Below are positions 1 to 7,463 of a DNA stretch of 28,003 bases, in pieces (within the stretch, counting starts at the first letter, position 1; each line of letters opens with the position of its first letter). Source of the stretch: Bdellovibrionaceae bacterium UBA5009 (GTDB lineage: Bacteria > Bdellovibrionota > Bdellovibrionia > Bdellovibrionales > Bdellovibrionaceae); assembly GCA_002396665.1 (NCBI GenBank), contig DGYJ01000100.1, positions 36,485 through 64,487 on the forward strand, given 5' to 3'. Both the position numbers and the translations under genes were made by a program. The notes beneath the pieces are model-generated. The model saw nothing but the letters and a program-made list of their open reading frames with translations. It had not been told where the DNA came from and searched no databases.

Positions 1-1
1 C

Positions 2-127
2 AAAGTTGATCAAACACAATTGGGTCATGTTCTTAAAGCTCCGAAAATTGAACTGCAACTGGAAGGTCTGTTGATTAAAAAATATGAAATTAAAAAATAT
101 TTGGATCTATCCACTTGGAAACAATAA
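2..127 (+). CDS. C-terminal end of an unidentified protein (partial, cut by the window edge)
   Basis: An open frame enters from the left edge and ends at TAA 125-127. The visible 41 residues include PKIELQLEGLLIKKYEIKKY and are lysine-rich. They show no membrane segment and match no family I recognise. The last 44 bases overlap the start of the next gene in another frame. Overlap of this kind is repeated through the following Tad-like genes, so this is probably an upstream member of the same operon. It could also be an alternative frame without function, because only a fragment is visible. Confidence 0.45.
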   Translation, partial: KVDQTQLGHVLKAPKIELQLEGLLIKKYEIKKYLDLSTWKQ

Positions 128-854
128 AGGGGGCCTGCTTGTCAGCTTTTCAGTGCTTTTGCTGTTTTGCATGGGTCTGATTTATTTTTATTCCTACTTA
201 GGCTCTTGGATTCGCCTAGAACAGAATTTGTTTAAAACTTGTTATGCCATTGAAACAAAAACATTTTCACAAAATAAAAAGCGCCTTCAAAATCTTTTAA
301 AGCTCAATCCAACTGCTCGGACACTTCGATTGGAAAAAATAAAAATCGAGGCAGAAATGGCCGTCGCAGCAGCCCAACAAAATTTAATTCTTTTAGCCAA
401 ACTGCAAATCCAATATCAAAACAACTTCAAAAAAAGAAAAAAACTGGATCAAATTCAAAAAAATACAATTCAGTTGGCAAATACAGAATTTCAGCGCTCG
501 CATCTACGTCTAATTAAAAATTTAAATTCGATTTTTAAATCGGAAAAACGTCTGCATAATTTAATTCAAGAAACTTCAAGCGCTTCAACCTCCTTAGGGC
601 CAAGTCTTGCCATCCAGCCGGACAGCCCGGATATTGCTCCGGCGTATGAACTTCAGAGTCATTTCGAAAAGAAACAGGCCTGGTCCATTTCTTGGAATAT
701 GGGTTTTATCAGCTCAAGCCAACTGGCTTCAAATTTACTTGATTGGAAAGTGAAAAGAATATGTTCAACCACTTTATCACAAAATGCCGTGGGAAATTTC
801 GAAATCATTCCAGCGGACAGATTTTTATCGAATTCATTGTCGTCCTGGCCTTGA
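84..854 (+). CDS. TadE/TadG-like membrane-anchored protein with coiled coil
   Basis: This 256-residue protein has a single hydrophobic segment at about residues 17-40, right after a basic start and a Gly-Gly pair. A long charged, Lys/Gln-rich helical stretch follows at about 50-155, which looks like a coiled coil. The C-terminal third is less regular. The layout (N-terminal membrane helix with the rest outside) and the neighbouring prepilin-like and CpaB-like genes suggest a TadE/TadG-type minor pseudopilin, but there is no Glu at +5 after the Gly-Gly, so processing by a prepilin peptidase is doubtful. ATG 84 is the only start in frame, because TGA lies just upstream. The nearest Shine-Dalgarno-like bases (ggaagg, 61-66) are distant, so translation may depend on coupling to the overlapping upstream gene. 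The family call is inferred mainly from context. Confidence 0.5.
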   Translation: MKLKNIWIYPLGNNKGGLLVSFSVLLLFCMGLIYFYSYLGSWIRLEQNLFKTCYAIETKTFSQNKKRLQNLLKLNPTARTLRLEKIKIEAEMAVAAAQQNLILLAKLQIQYQNNFKKRKKLDQIQKNTIQLANTEFQRSHLRLIKNLNSIFKSEKRLHNLIQETSSASTSLGPSLAIQPDSPDIAPAYELQSHFEKKQAWSISWNMGFISSSQLASNLLDWKVKRICSTTLSQNAVGNFEIIPADRFLSNSLSSWP

Positions 855-955
855 TGGTCTGCTTGATTCTTGAAGTCCATTGGATGATTAAAAAAAGTCG
901 TAAAGAAATAAAAAAAACAGAGGTGACCAATGAAAGACGAAAAAAAGATAATTGA
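761..955 (+). CDS. Small TadE/Flp-type prepilin-like protein
   Basis: This is a 64-residue protein. After a basic leader comes SSGQIFIEFIVVLALM, which has Gly19 as -1, Gln20 as +1, Glu24 as +5 and Phe25, followed by about 20 hydrophobic residues (21-39) and a Lys-rich tail. A Gly before the cleavage site, Glu at +5 and a hydrophobic helix are the signature of type IV/Flp/TadE prepilins cut by a prepilin peptidase. ATG 761 is preferred over the in-frame TTG at 743 because GGAAAG (745-750) sits about 10 bases upstream of it. The gene overlaps the previous gene by 94 bases and the next by 26, which points to translational coupling. It is probably a minor pilin or pseudopilin. The protein is too short to choose firmly between the Flp and TadE classes. 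Confidence 0.6.
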   Translation: MFNHFITKCRGKFRNHSSGQIFIEFIVVLALMVCLILEVHWMIKKSRKEIKKTEVTNERRKKDN

Positions 956-1442
956 TTATATTAAAAAGCAAAAAATGATTTTGCTGCCATTTTTAGCCCT
1001 GGGAATTATTTCATTTTTTGTGTTTCTAAAAAACACAAAAACAAACCCCGCACCTGGCGTTGATGGACAACTTGAACAGCACGAGCCCGAATCCGTCGAC
1101 ACCTATATCCCTAAGGGCTATGTCCTAGTTCCTTTAGATCTTATAAACATTGAAAGTATTGGTCCTTTTGTTGGGGATAAAGGCGTCGTTGATCTTTACC
1201 TGACAGCAAATGGACAAAAAAGTAAAAAGGTAGCTGAAAGAATAAAAATCATTCGTGCCCCCTTGAATCCTGATGTCTATGCCGCCCTGGTTTCAGAAAA
1301 AAACAGTCGAAGCCTTATGGTCAGCGACAATCCCTACTTTGCTGTCGTCCAAAATGAGTCTGAAACCAAAAGCGAATTTGCTGAAAAGCCCGCAGCTAAA
1401 AGCTCTTACACAATAATTTACGACCAAGGACAAACGCGATGA
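930..1442 (+). CDS. CpaB/RcpC-like pilus assembly protein (short form)
   Basis: This 170-residue protein has a basic N-terminus and one transmembrane helix at about 15-34, followed by a linker. At about 60-95 it has IPKGYVLVPLDLINIES and then FVGDKGVVDLYLT. This resembles the 'PxGyraV.ipvd...PGDrVDVl.t' core of CpaB/RcpC proteins, which sit in the periplasm and help couple the Tad secretin to the inner-membrane machine. CpaB proteins are usually 250-300 residues, so this one is short and lacks a full SAF domain pair. A clear ribosome-binding site (gaggtg, 919-925) precedes ATG 930. It overlaps the prepilin-like gene by 26 bases and the next gene by 4 (ATGA). The fold assignment is tentative; the position in a Tad-like cluster supports it. 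Confidence 0.5.
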   Translation: MKDEKKIIDYIKKQKMILLPFLALGIISFFVFLKNTKTNPAPGVDGQLEQHEPESVDTYIPKGYVLVPLDLINIESIGPFVGDKGVVDLYLTANGQKSKKVAERIKIIRAPLNPDVYAALVSEKNSRSLMVSDNPYFAVVQNESETKSEFAEKPAAKSSYTIIYDQGQTR

Positions 1443-2224
1443 AAAAGTCTTTTTGTTTTATCATCACAATTGTATTTCTTCTGGTTGCCACTTCATATGC
1501 AGATGATGTGGCAACAGATTCCACAGAATCCGACGCCCAGGCCTACTTCGAAACTTCCCATGAAGATTCTATGCTGAATCAAAGCGACATCCTGACGTCT
1601 TTCAGTGAGCGCTTTCTGCGTTCTGAAATCGGCGTTGACGAATTTTTGCAACAAATTAACGAATTACAAAAAAAATACTTTTTTGACTCTGACACCCAGA
1701 TGTTCTTTCTTTCTGTTATTATCAAAAAATTTCCAGATGGAAAGTGGCCCCAACAAATAAATAAATTTCTTTGCCATTTGCGTGCCCTACAAAATTATGA
1801 AGAATACAAAAAATTAAACGTCAGCTGCAAAATTCTGACTTGGAATTTAAAAGATATTGGTATCGAGATAGAATCATCTGAAATATTATATCTGGATGGC
1901 CAAATGTACAATTTTAGAAATGGAGAATACCCAATCCATTCCCCATCTGGAAACACCCAAATTTATATAGTCTCTGATACCCATTCTCGGTTTATAGACA
2001 GCTTTGATCTACAAGACCTGCAGAATATACATTTGGTTCGTCAAAGAAAAATTTTAAGTCCTAAAGGTGACATTAAAAAATGGCCTGCAGTTCCTGTGCT
2101 CGATCAGTCGACTGCGACATCCCAGGGAAGCTTTCAAAGTAAGCGCAATTGGGTTGTCTTGGGGCTTGTCGCCCTTGGTAGTTTTTTTATTTTAAAGGAT
2201 AAGGAGATCATTATAGAAAAATAA
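1439..2224 (+). CDS. Secreted/anchored protein of unknown function in the Tad-like operon
   Basis: This 261-residue protein has an N-terminal signal peptide (MKKSFCFIITIVFLLVATSYA, probable cut before Asp-Asp) and a hydrophobic helix near the C-terminus (about 236-253, VVLGLVALGSFFIL) followed by a charged tail. It therefore probably spans the envelope with a periplasmic middle that carries two conserved-looking cysteines (about 108 and 126). I recognise no family. The start overlaps the CpaB-like stop by 4 bases (ATGA), so it is almost certainly co-translated with that gene. Its 3' end overlaps the convergent amidohydrolase gene by 14 bases, leaving no room for a normal terminator. A lineage-specific accessory pilus protein is the likeliest role, by context only. 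Confidence 0.55.
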   Translation: MKKSFCFIITIVFLLVATSYADDVATDSTESDAQAYFETSHEDSMLNQSDILTSFSERFLRSEIGVDEFLQQINELQKKYFFDSDTQMFFLSVIIKKFPDGKWPQQINKFLCHLRALQNYEEYKKLNVSCKILTWNLKDIGIEIESSEILYLDGQMYNFRNGEYPIHSPSGNTQIYIVSDTHSRFIDSFDLQDLQNIHLVRQRKILSPKGDIKKWPAVPVLDQSTATSQGSFQSKRNWVVLGLVALGSFFILKDKEIIIEK

Positions 2225-3503
2225 TTTTTTTCACAGATTCATTTTCAAAATGAGTTTCTGTTTCAAATGAATCCCGATGTGGATAAACATGTGGGGATGT
2301 CAGATCCTGCAACTTTAAACTTGGAATTCCAGATTTCGAACTTAATTGAAGGGCTTGTAAATTCGAAAACAAAGAAGCTGGTTCAATCGGTGAATCACTG
2401 CCAAAACTAAATGGAATTTGGGCCCGGCGTAGGGCTTCCCATGGAAAGCTATACTCATAAAGTGTCCCTAGCTTTTCTTTGAGCCAGGCACGATCGCTTA
2501 GCCAATGACAAGGTTGAAGATGGCAGTGAACATGAAGTGACTTCATCATTAAAATTGTTTCGGGCCTTAAAACTTGTACATGCTCTAAATGAATTCGGCC
2601 CAACAATCCCTTGGCTGATACTTCACGGGCTAAATGAACAATTCGGTGGGCTGCTTCGTCACCAATAATATGGACACTGACATCAAGACCTGCTTTCCAG
2701 CTTTCGGTGATGATTTCACGAACTTGTTGATCTGAAAATCCAAGAATTCCTGACTTGCCACTGGGATAGGGTCTAGAGAGCAAAGCCGTTTCTGACCCCA
2801 AAGATCCATCATAGAAAAATTTGATTCCTCGGGATTTTAAAAATTTTGTGTCCATTTGTTTTTGTTTCACAACTTCACGGACTAATTTCGATAGATCCAT
2901 TTCATTTTCAAAGACGAAATTATGTTCAATATGCATTTGCAATTGCTGACTCTGCTCAAGCTCACGGGCCAAGGCCAATTGCTCAAAGCTTGAGGTCATA
3001 TCACGTAGATGTGTAAATCCGGCTTCACGAAAGACTTGAAGCCCCTCTAAAAGAAAATCCTTAGTTTGTGCTGCTTCTGAAGCAGGCAACTTCGTATACA
3101 CAAACATATGGGCTGCTTCTTTAAGAACTCCTGTCGTAAGGCCATCATTTCCCAAAGGAATATAATCTTTGTAGGATTTAAAAATTTCAGAATTGGCATC
3201 CATGAAGCCAACTCTTTTTAAGGCTTCGGTGTTAAGCCATGAACTATGTCCATCGGCCCTAACCCAAAATACAGGGCGATCCGGATAATGTTGATCTAAT
3301 GTTGTTCGATGAAGATTGATATTTTGAAATTTATTTTCATCCCAGCCAAAGCCATAGAGCCAATCACCACGATAGGAAAATGAATTTAATTTCAAATTTT
3401 TAAAATCTTCTGGACGACAAAAAGAAGAAAGGGACAAACCCAATCGAGTTTGTCCCGTCATTAATAAATGAACGTGACTGTCGTAAAGTTTACGAACGAT
3501 CAA
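2211..3503 (-). CDS. Amidohydrolase family 3 (YtcJ-like), barrel-only form
   Basis: This is a 430-residue metal-dependent hydrolase of the Amidohydro_3/YtcJ type. Visible motifs are the metal-binding HVH at residues 10-12, WVRADGHSSWLN (about 80-91), GIKFFYDGSLGSETALLSRP (about 226-245), VSVHIIGDEAAH (about 275-286), GRIHLEHVQVLRPE and the catalytic FGSDSPIEP near the C-terminus. Family members usually run 500-570 residues, with HxH near residue 60-70 and a C-terminal return to the beta-sandwich. Here HxH starts almost at once and the end is also short, so the small beta-sandwich domain seems to be missing. The TTG start at 3503 overlaps the stop of the upstream glycine-rich gene by 4 bases, and no better in-frame start exists upstream. 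No signal peptide is seen. The substrate is unknown; the family acts on amides, cyclic ureas and formamides. Confidence 0.8.
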   Translation of the reverse strand: MIVRKLYDSHVHLLMTGQTRLGLSLSSFCRPEDFKNLKLNSFSYRGDWLYGFGWDENKFQNINLHRTTLDQHYPDRPVFWVRADGHSSWLNTEALKRVGFMDANSEIFKSYKDYIPLGNDGLTTGVLKEAAHMFVYTKLPASEAAQTKDFLLEGLQVFREAGFTHLRDMTSSFEQLALARELEQSQQLQMHIEHNFVFENEMDLSKLVREVVKQKQMDTKFLKSRGIKFFYDGSLGSETALLSRPYPSGKSGILGFSDQQVREIITESWKAGLDVSVHIIGDEAAHRIVHLAREVSAKGLLGRIHLEHVQVLRPETILMMKSLHVHCHLQPCHWLSDRAWLKEKLGTLYEYSFPWEALRRAQIPFSFGSDSPIEPASLFSNLQALQLSSKSGIPSLKLQDLTSPHVYPHRDSFETETHFENESVKKIIFL

Positions 3504-6040
3504 CGATTGCTGCCCGTCCCACCTGAATTCACTGGTGCTCCGCCAGGGGCCCCAATCGGTGATCCAATATAGCTTCCGCCAAATCCAGCACCTGCTCCGA
3601 AGCCAACACCAAGTTGTCCACCGGCGCCAAAGTATCCACCACCCATCAAAGGATTATAACCTGTGTAGCCGCCAACTCCCGCTCCACCAAGCATGCTTCC
3701 AGAGCCGCTGCCCACGATCGAGTTGTAGCGTTTATAAAATCCTTCAAGCTCTTGTTGCATTGCTAGTAAGGCTTGCTGTTTTTGCGCCTCAACTTGCAGA
3801 GCTTGCTGTTGTTGCTGAATGTACTGATTGTACATTTGCAAATTTTGCTGTTGTTGCTGGATATATTGGTTGTACTGAGAAATTTGATTTTGGAACAATT
3901 GTGGATTTGGTACGCCATTCATTCCATTGAAGCCTGTTGCTCCTGGATAATAAGAACCATTACCGGCCACTCCACCAAATGGATTGTTCATTCCGAACTG
4001 TCCGCCAGCTCCAGTGTTGAATGGGTTTGCTGTTCCGAACGGATTTGCTCCGCCGAAAACTGATCCACCGAGAGCTCCACCTGCTCCAGGGAAACCACCC
4101 GCGCCACCAAATCCTGCGCCAGCACCTGCACCGAACGGAGAAGATCCTGGGAAGTAGCCATTAATTCCAGAACCTGGAATTCCTGCAGCAACTCCTCCGC
4201 CATAACTAGAATTACAAATTGGACCAGCGAAACCGTTGATGCAACCTGCTCCACCAATTGAAGGATTTGAAAATCCAAATTGACCACCAAAATTTCCGCC
4301 AACTTGTGGGAAGACTCCAACTCCATTATTGTTCAAACCCCAAGGACCATTTTGTCCCCATGGAGTATATCCCGGAGTGAAAATTCCGCCACCCAAAGCA
4401 CCAGCTGCACCGGCATTCGCCCAAGCAGGTTGTCCCCACATAGAGTTTCCAGCGTAGGGACCCATCATGCTTCCGTTACCACTCATGCCAAGCATTCCCA
4501 TTGGACCATTGAAATTACCACCACCAGACATTGTGGATGCGCAACCGAAAGAACCTTGTCCACCACCAGAACCAAGGGCCCCGGAAAGTCCAGCATATAG
4601 AAATGGAAACCCGTAGGAAATCGGAGATGGAGACCATTCTGAAGCCGCACCGATGGATGCATTATAATCTTGTCTGCTTTTTTCAATTTTGTAGGCAGAA
4701 GCTGTTGCAAATAATCCCGTCAAAACATTTGCGGCGACACCACCCCAATCTTTTTTAGGAGTAGCTTCTGCGCTGTCGTATCCAGAACTGTTCAACATAC
4801 AATCGATACAAACGCCACCTTCAGTTTGTGAAGTTTGCTGATTGTTAATCTCTTCAGTGAAAGCCATTTTGACTTCATTAATTTGTTGCGAGTAAGTCGC
4901 CAATAACTCCTGTTGAGATTCGATGTACTTTGTTAATGCTTGAGTATCTGCATATTTTTTCCCATATCCAGAAACCGCGTTTGAACATTCTGCTTTATTG
5001 ACCTTAGCAACACCCATTAAAAAGCGATCATCAGAACAAACTGCACTGCCATTCAATTCACGACGGCCCGGAGGGCACAATCTTGAAAACTCATTCACAG
5101 ATAGTCCAAATGGAATTTCATATTTTTCAGGCTCAGAAGAACCATCCGATGCATCAGCTGCCTCAGAACTTGGTCCACGCTCAACCACACTTTGTGGAGT
5201 CCGCTGTTGCATACGGCGTCTAACACCCGTCATTTCGGAATTAGAATTTTCAGATGTTCCAGTTGAATTACCTGATCTGCGCACCTCAGTGCCTCCAGAA
5301 GAAGAGTCTGCACGGCGAACTTGGGTCTCGCCTGAAGCTGGAACCAGTTCACCAGAACGCCCACCCGTTGTAGCACTACCAGAATTAGAATTCACAGTTG
5401 TTGAGCGACGAACTCCAGTGTTCCCACTGTTGGCACTTGCTCCAGAATTAGTTGTCGACTGAGTTCGGCCAGATGATGGCCTCATAGCTGTAACAACCCT
5501 TGAATCATCAGTGCTTGAACTATTTGAAGACGTCGTCGTTGTCGAACGACGAACGCCTGTGCCACTTCCATCACCGCTAGATGATCCAGAATTTGAAACT
5601 GTTCCAGTGTTTGAATTATAACCTTGCTCGTAAACCACATCGGATTCACGTTGTGCAGTTCTTGGAGCGCGTACAATTCCCTTTGGCATTCCTTCGTAAT
5701 CAGAGCAACGTCTTTGTTCTTCAGAATGTGTTGTGACGAAATCCAAGGCGTCAGCGTTCAATGTTCTTTGCATTGCAAACTTCATTCTTCGCACATCAAC
5801 TTCGGCCGTACGCAATTCGCGTTTTTTCGAATTGATCTCGGCTTGAATCGTTTTTACTTGGGATTGTAGTTCTCGATATTCATCAAGATAACTTTGCGCC
5901 CCAGCGCCGATTTTAAATTGCGTGTTGCACTTTTGTGATCCACCGTACAATCCATAACCCCATTGGGCCTCAGACACACTGTGCAGTGAATAACTTAATG
6001 TTAAAACCGTGTAAAACATCTTATGTCGTAGCGAAGACAT
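3500..6040 (-). CDS. Large Gly-rich, low-complexity secreted protein with VRR and Gln-rich repeats
   Basis: This 846-residue protein starts with a probable signal peptide cut after VSEA (residue 25). Its regions in order are: a charged coiled coil (about 47-115); a Ser/Thr/Asn/Gly-rich stretch (140-280) with five T-x-V-R-R units; a Cys-containing domain (about 305-430) with a CIDC motif at 411-414; a hydrophobic helix (about 433-450); a Gly/Pro/Phe/Asn-rich region (475-710); a Gln-rich coiled coil (714-766) with a duplicated YNQYIQQQQQ unit; and a Gly-rich tail. I recognise no family. The composition suggests a surface, matrix or adhesive protein, but this is inference. ATG 6040 has a strong ribosome-binding site (gaggaga). 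The stop overlaps the amidohydrolase start by 4 bases, so the two are probably made together. The divergent neighbour is a histidine kinase. Confidence 0.75.
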   Translation of the reverse strand: MSSLRHKMFYTVLTLSYSLHSVSEAQWGYGLYGGSQKCNTQFKIGAGAQSYLDEYRELQSQVKTIQAEINSKKRELRTAEVDVRRMKFAMQRTLNADALDFVTTHSEEQRRCSDYEGMPKGIVRAPRTAQRESDVVYEQGYNSNTGTVSNSGSSSGDGSGTGVRRSTTTTSSNSSSTDDSRVVTAMRPSSGRTQSTTNSGASANSGNTGVRRSTTVNSNSGSATTGGRSGELVPASGETQVRRADSSSGGTEVRRSGNSTGTSENSNSEMTGVRRRMQQRTPQSVVERGPSSEAADASDGSSEPEKYEIPFGLSVNEFSRLCPPGRRELNGSAVCSDDRFLMGVAKVNKAECSNAVSGYGKKYADTQALTKYIESQQELLATYSQQINEVKMAFTEEINNQQTSQTEGGVCIDCMLNSSGYDSAEATPKKDWGGVAANVLTGLFATASAYKIEKSRQDYNASIGAASEWSPSPISYGFPFLYAGLSGALGSGGGQGSFGCASTMSGGGNFNGPMGMLGMSGNGSMMGPYAGNSMWGQPAWANAGAAGALGGGIFTPGYTPWGQNGPWGLNNNGVGVFPQVGGNFGGQFGFSNPSIGGAGCINGFAGPICNSSYGGGVAAGIPGSGINGYFPGSSPFGAGAGAGFGGAGGFPGAGGALGGSVFGGANPFGTANPFNTGAGGQFGMNNPFGGVAGNGSYYPGATGFNGMNGVPNPQLFQNQISQYNQYIQQQQQNLQMYNQYIQQQQQALQVEAQKQQALLAMQQELEGFYKRYNSIVGSGSGSMLGGAGVGGYTGYNPLMGGGYFGAGGQLGVGFGAGAGFGGSYIGSPIGAPGGAPVNSGGTGSNR

Positions 6041-6155
6041 AGTTTCTCCTCATCATCGAGAATTTTTTTCCATATTCGCTTGATCGTCATTTTTTGACAC
6101 AGACTTGACCTAAAATGATCAGCTTCTCAAATTGAGACAGCATTCTAGACCAAGA

Positions 6156-6172
6156 TCCAAGGAACCCTTGGA
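6156..6172. repeat. 7-bp inverted repeat between divergent genes
   Basis: TCCAAGG-AAC-CCTTGGA is a perfect 7-bp palindrome with a 3-base centre. It lies in the 205-base space between the Gly-rich gene and the histidine-kinase gene. No gene ends here, so a terminator is unlikely; an operator is possible. No convincing -35/-10 pair was found in this space on either strand. Confidence 0.4.
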
Positions 6173-6245
6173 CTTTTGTTCGTACTTTCCACGTTTTAAA
6201 AGAACGTCTCCCAGATCTAAGGACTTTGCCTTAAACTGACTGCAG

Positions 6246-7355
6246 ATGAAACCAAACATTTTATGTGTGGACGACGAAAAAGATAATGTAGAGGCTCTTG
6301 AAAGACTTTTCCGCAAAAAGTACAACGTCCTCAAGGCTACATCTGGGGCCGAGGCCCTTGATATCCTTAAAAAGAATAGCGATATCGCCGTCATATTAAC
6401 TGACCAGCGAATGCCCGCCATGACTGGTGTTGAATTTTTATCAAAAACCATTGAAAGCCATCCCGACACCGTTCGATTGCTACTGACCGGATACACTGAC
6501 ATTGAGTCTGTAATTTTAGCTGTAAACAGCGGGCAAATTTACCGCTATTTAACAAAACCCTGGGATCCCGTAGATTTGGCCCACACGATTGATTTGGCCT
6601 ATGAACGTCATCAGCTTGGCGTTGAACTTAAAAAGAAAAATAAAGAACTCAGCACTGCATTGGCGGAACTTAAAACTTTAGACTCTGCAAAAAGTAATTT
6701 TATGATTTTAATCAATCATGAATTGAAAACGCCGCTAACCTCGATTCTGAATTTTTCATCTTTATTAAATGAATCCAAGTTGGATGAAGAGCAAAACCTA
6801 TACAATCAACGGATCACGGCTTCAGCGCAAAAATTAAAAGACCTCATCGACGACGTCCTGATGATTATCAAGTCTGAAACTCAGCAACTTAAATTAGACT
6901 TTCAAGCTATGTTTTGGACATCGACCGAAGGAATAGTTAATCCTGCGATTCAAAAACTAATTCAATCTAAGAATTTAAAACTAACTTCAAAGTTAGAAAA
7001 TTTAGAATTTAAATCCGATCGCAGACTGTTTTACCAAATCATCCAACGCCTCGTTCACAATGCTTGTAAGTTTTGTGATGCCAACAGTGAAATCCAAATT
7101 CAGTCTGCAAAAAGCGGCAATAAAATTCGCTTTACAATTCACAACAAGGGTCCACAAATCGCGGCCGATGCCGTCGAGAAAATTTTTAAACCTTTTTACA
7201 TCGATGAAAACGTCATGAACCATAGCACAGGATTTGGACTGGGACTGACTGTGTGTGAGTCGATTTTAAAACTGCACAAATCTTCCTTGCATGTTCAAAA
7301 TCTTGAAGACGGAGTCAGCCTTTACTTTGAACTTGATCTTTTTACGGTGGATTAG
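6246..7355 (+). CDS. Receiver-histidine kinase (REC-HisKA-HATPase), cytoplasmic
   Basis: This 369-residue signalling protein begins with a receiver domain (about 3-120) with Asp9-Asp10, phospho-acceptor Asp53 in LTDQRMP, Thr81 and Lys104 in YRYLTKPWD. A short coiled coil leads to a HisKA dimerisation domain with His158 in NHELKTPLTS. The HATPase follows, with its N box at LVHNACKFC (about 268-276) and its G box at GFGLGLTVCES (about 330). No membrane segment is present, so it is cytoplasmic and probably takes phosphate or a partner signal through its own receiver. ATG 6246 is the first start after an in-frame TGA, and no good ribosome-binding site is seen. The secretin and ATPase genes follow on the same strand after 108 bases, which suggests but does not prove a role in regulating that locus. 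Confidence 0.85.
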   Translation: MKPNILCVDDEKDNVEALERLFRKKYNVLKATSGAEALDILKKNSDIAVILTDQRMPAMTGVEFLSKTIESHPDTVRLLLTGYTDIESVILAVNSGQIYRYLTKPWDPVDLAHTIDLAYERHQLGVELKKKNKELSTALAELKTLDSAKSNFMILINHELKTPLTSILNFSSLLNESKLDEEQNLYNQRITASAQKLKDLIDDVLMIIKSETQQLKLDFQAMFWTSTEGIVNPAIQKLIQSKNLKLTSKLENLEFKSDRRLFYQIIQRLVHNACKFCDANSEIQIQSAKSGNKIRFTIHNKGPQIAADAVEKIFKPFYIDENVMNHSTGFGLGLTVCESILKLHKSSLHVQNLEDGVSLYFELDLFTVD

Positions 7356-7463
7356 TTTAACGACAAATAAGTCCGAAACAACCGTCCGAAAAATGAACAT
7401 TTATTTTTAAAAGATGAACTACGGGCCTTTGGAATAAGCTCCGACTTTGCACTCCTGATTGTC

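Noticed and set aside
3794..3874. Direct repeats as a possible CRISPR or satellite array
   Set aside because: They are in-frame Gln codon repeats inside a coding region, with no spacer structure.
4998..5462. 154-codon + strand open frame opposite the Gly-rich gene
   Set aside because: It mirrors the low-complexity repeats of the real gene, has no ribosome-binding site and shows no recognisable domain.
6081..6108. Sigma-28-like elements (TCAAGTCT ... GACGATCA, - strand) upstream of the Gly-rich gene
   Set aside because: The spacer is 12 rather than 11 and the -10 core CCGAT is degraded to ACGAT. It is too weak to list as a promoter, though it resembles the better site at 10311-10337.
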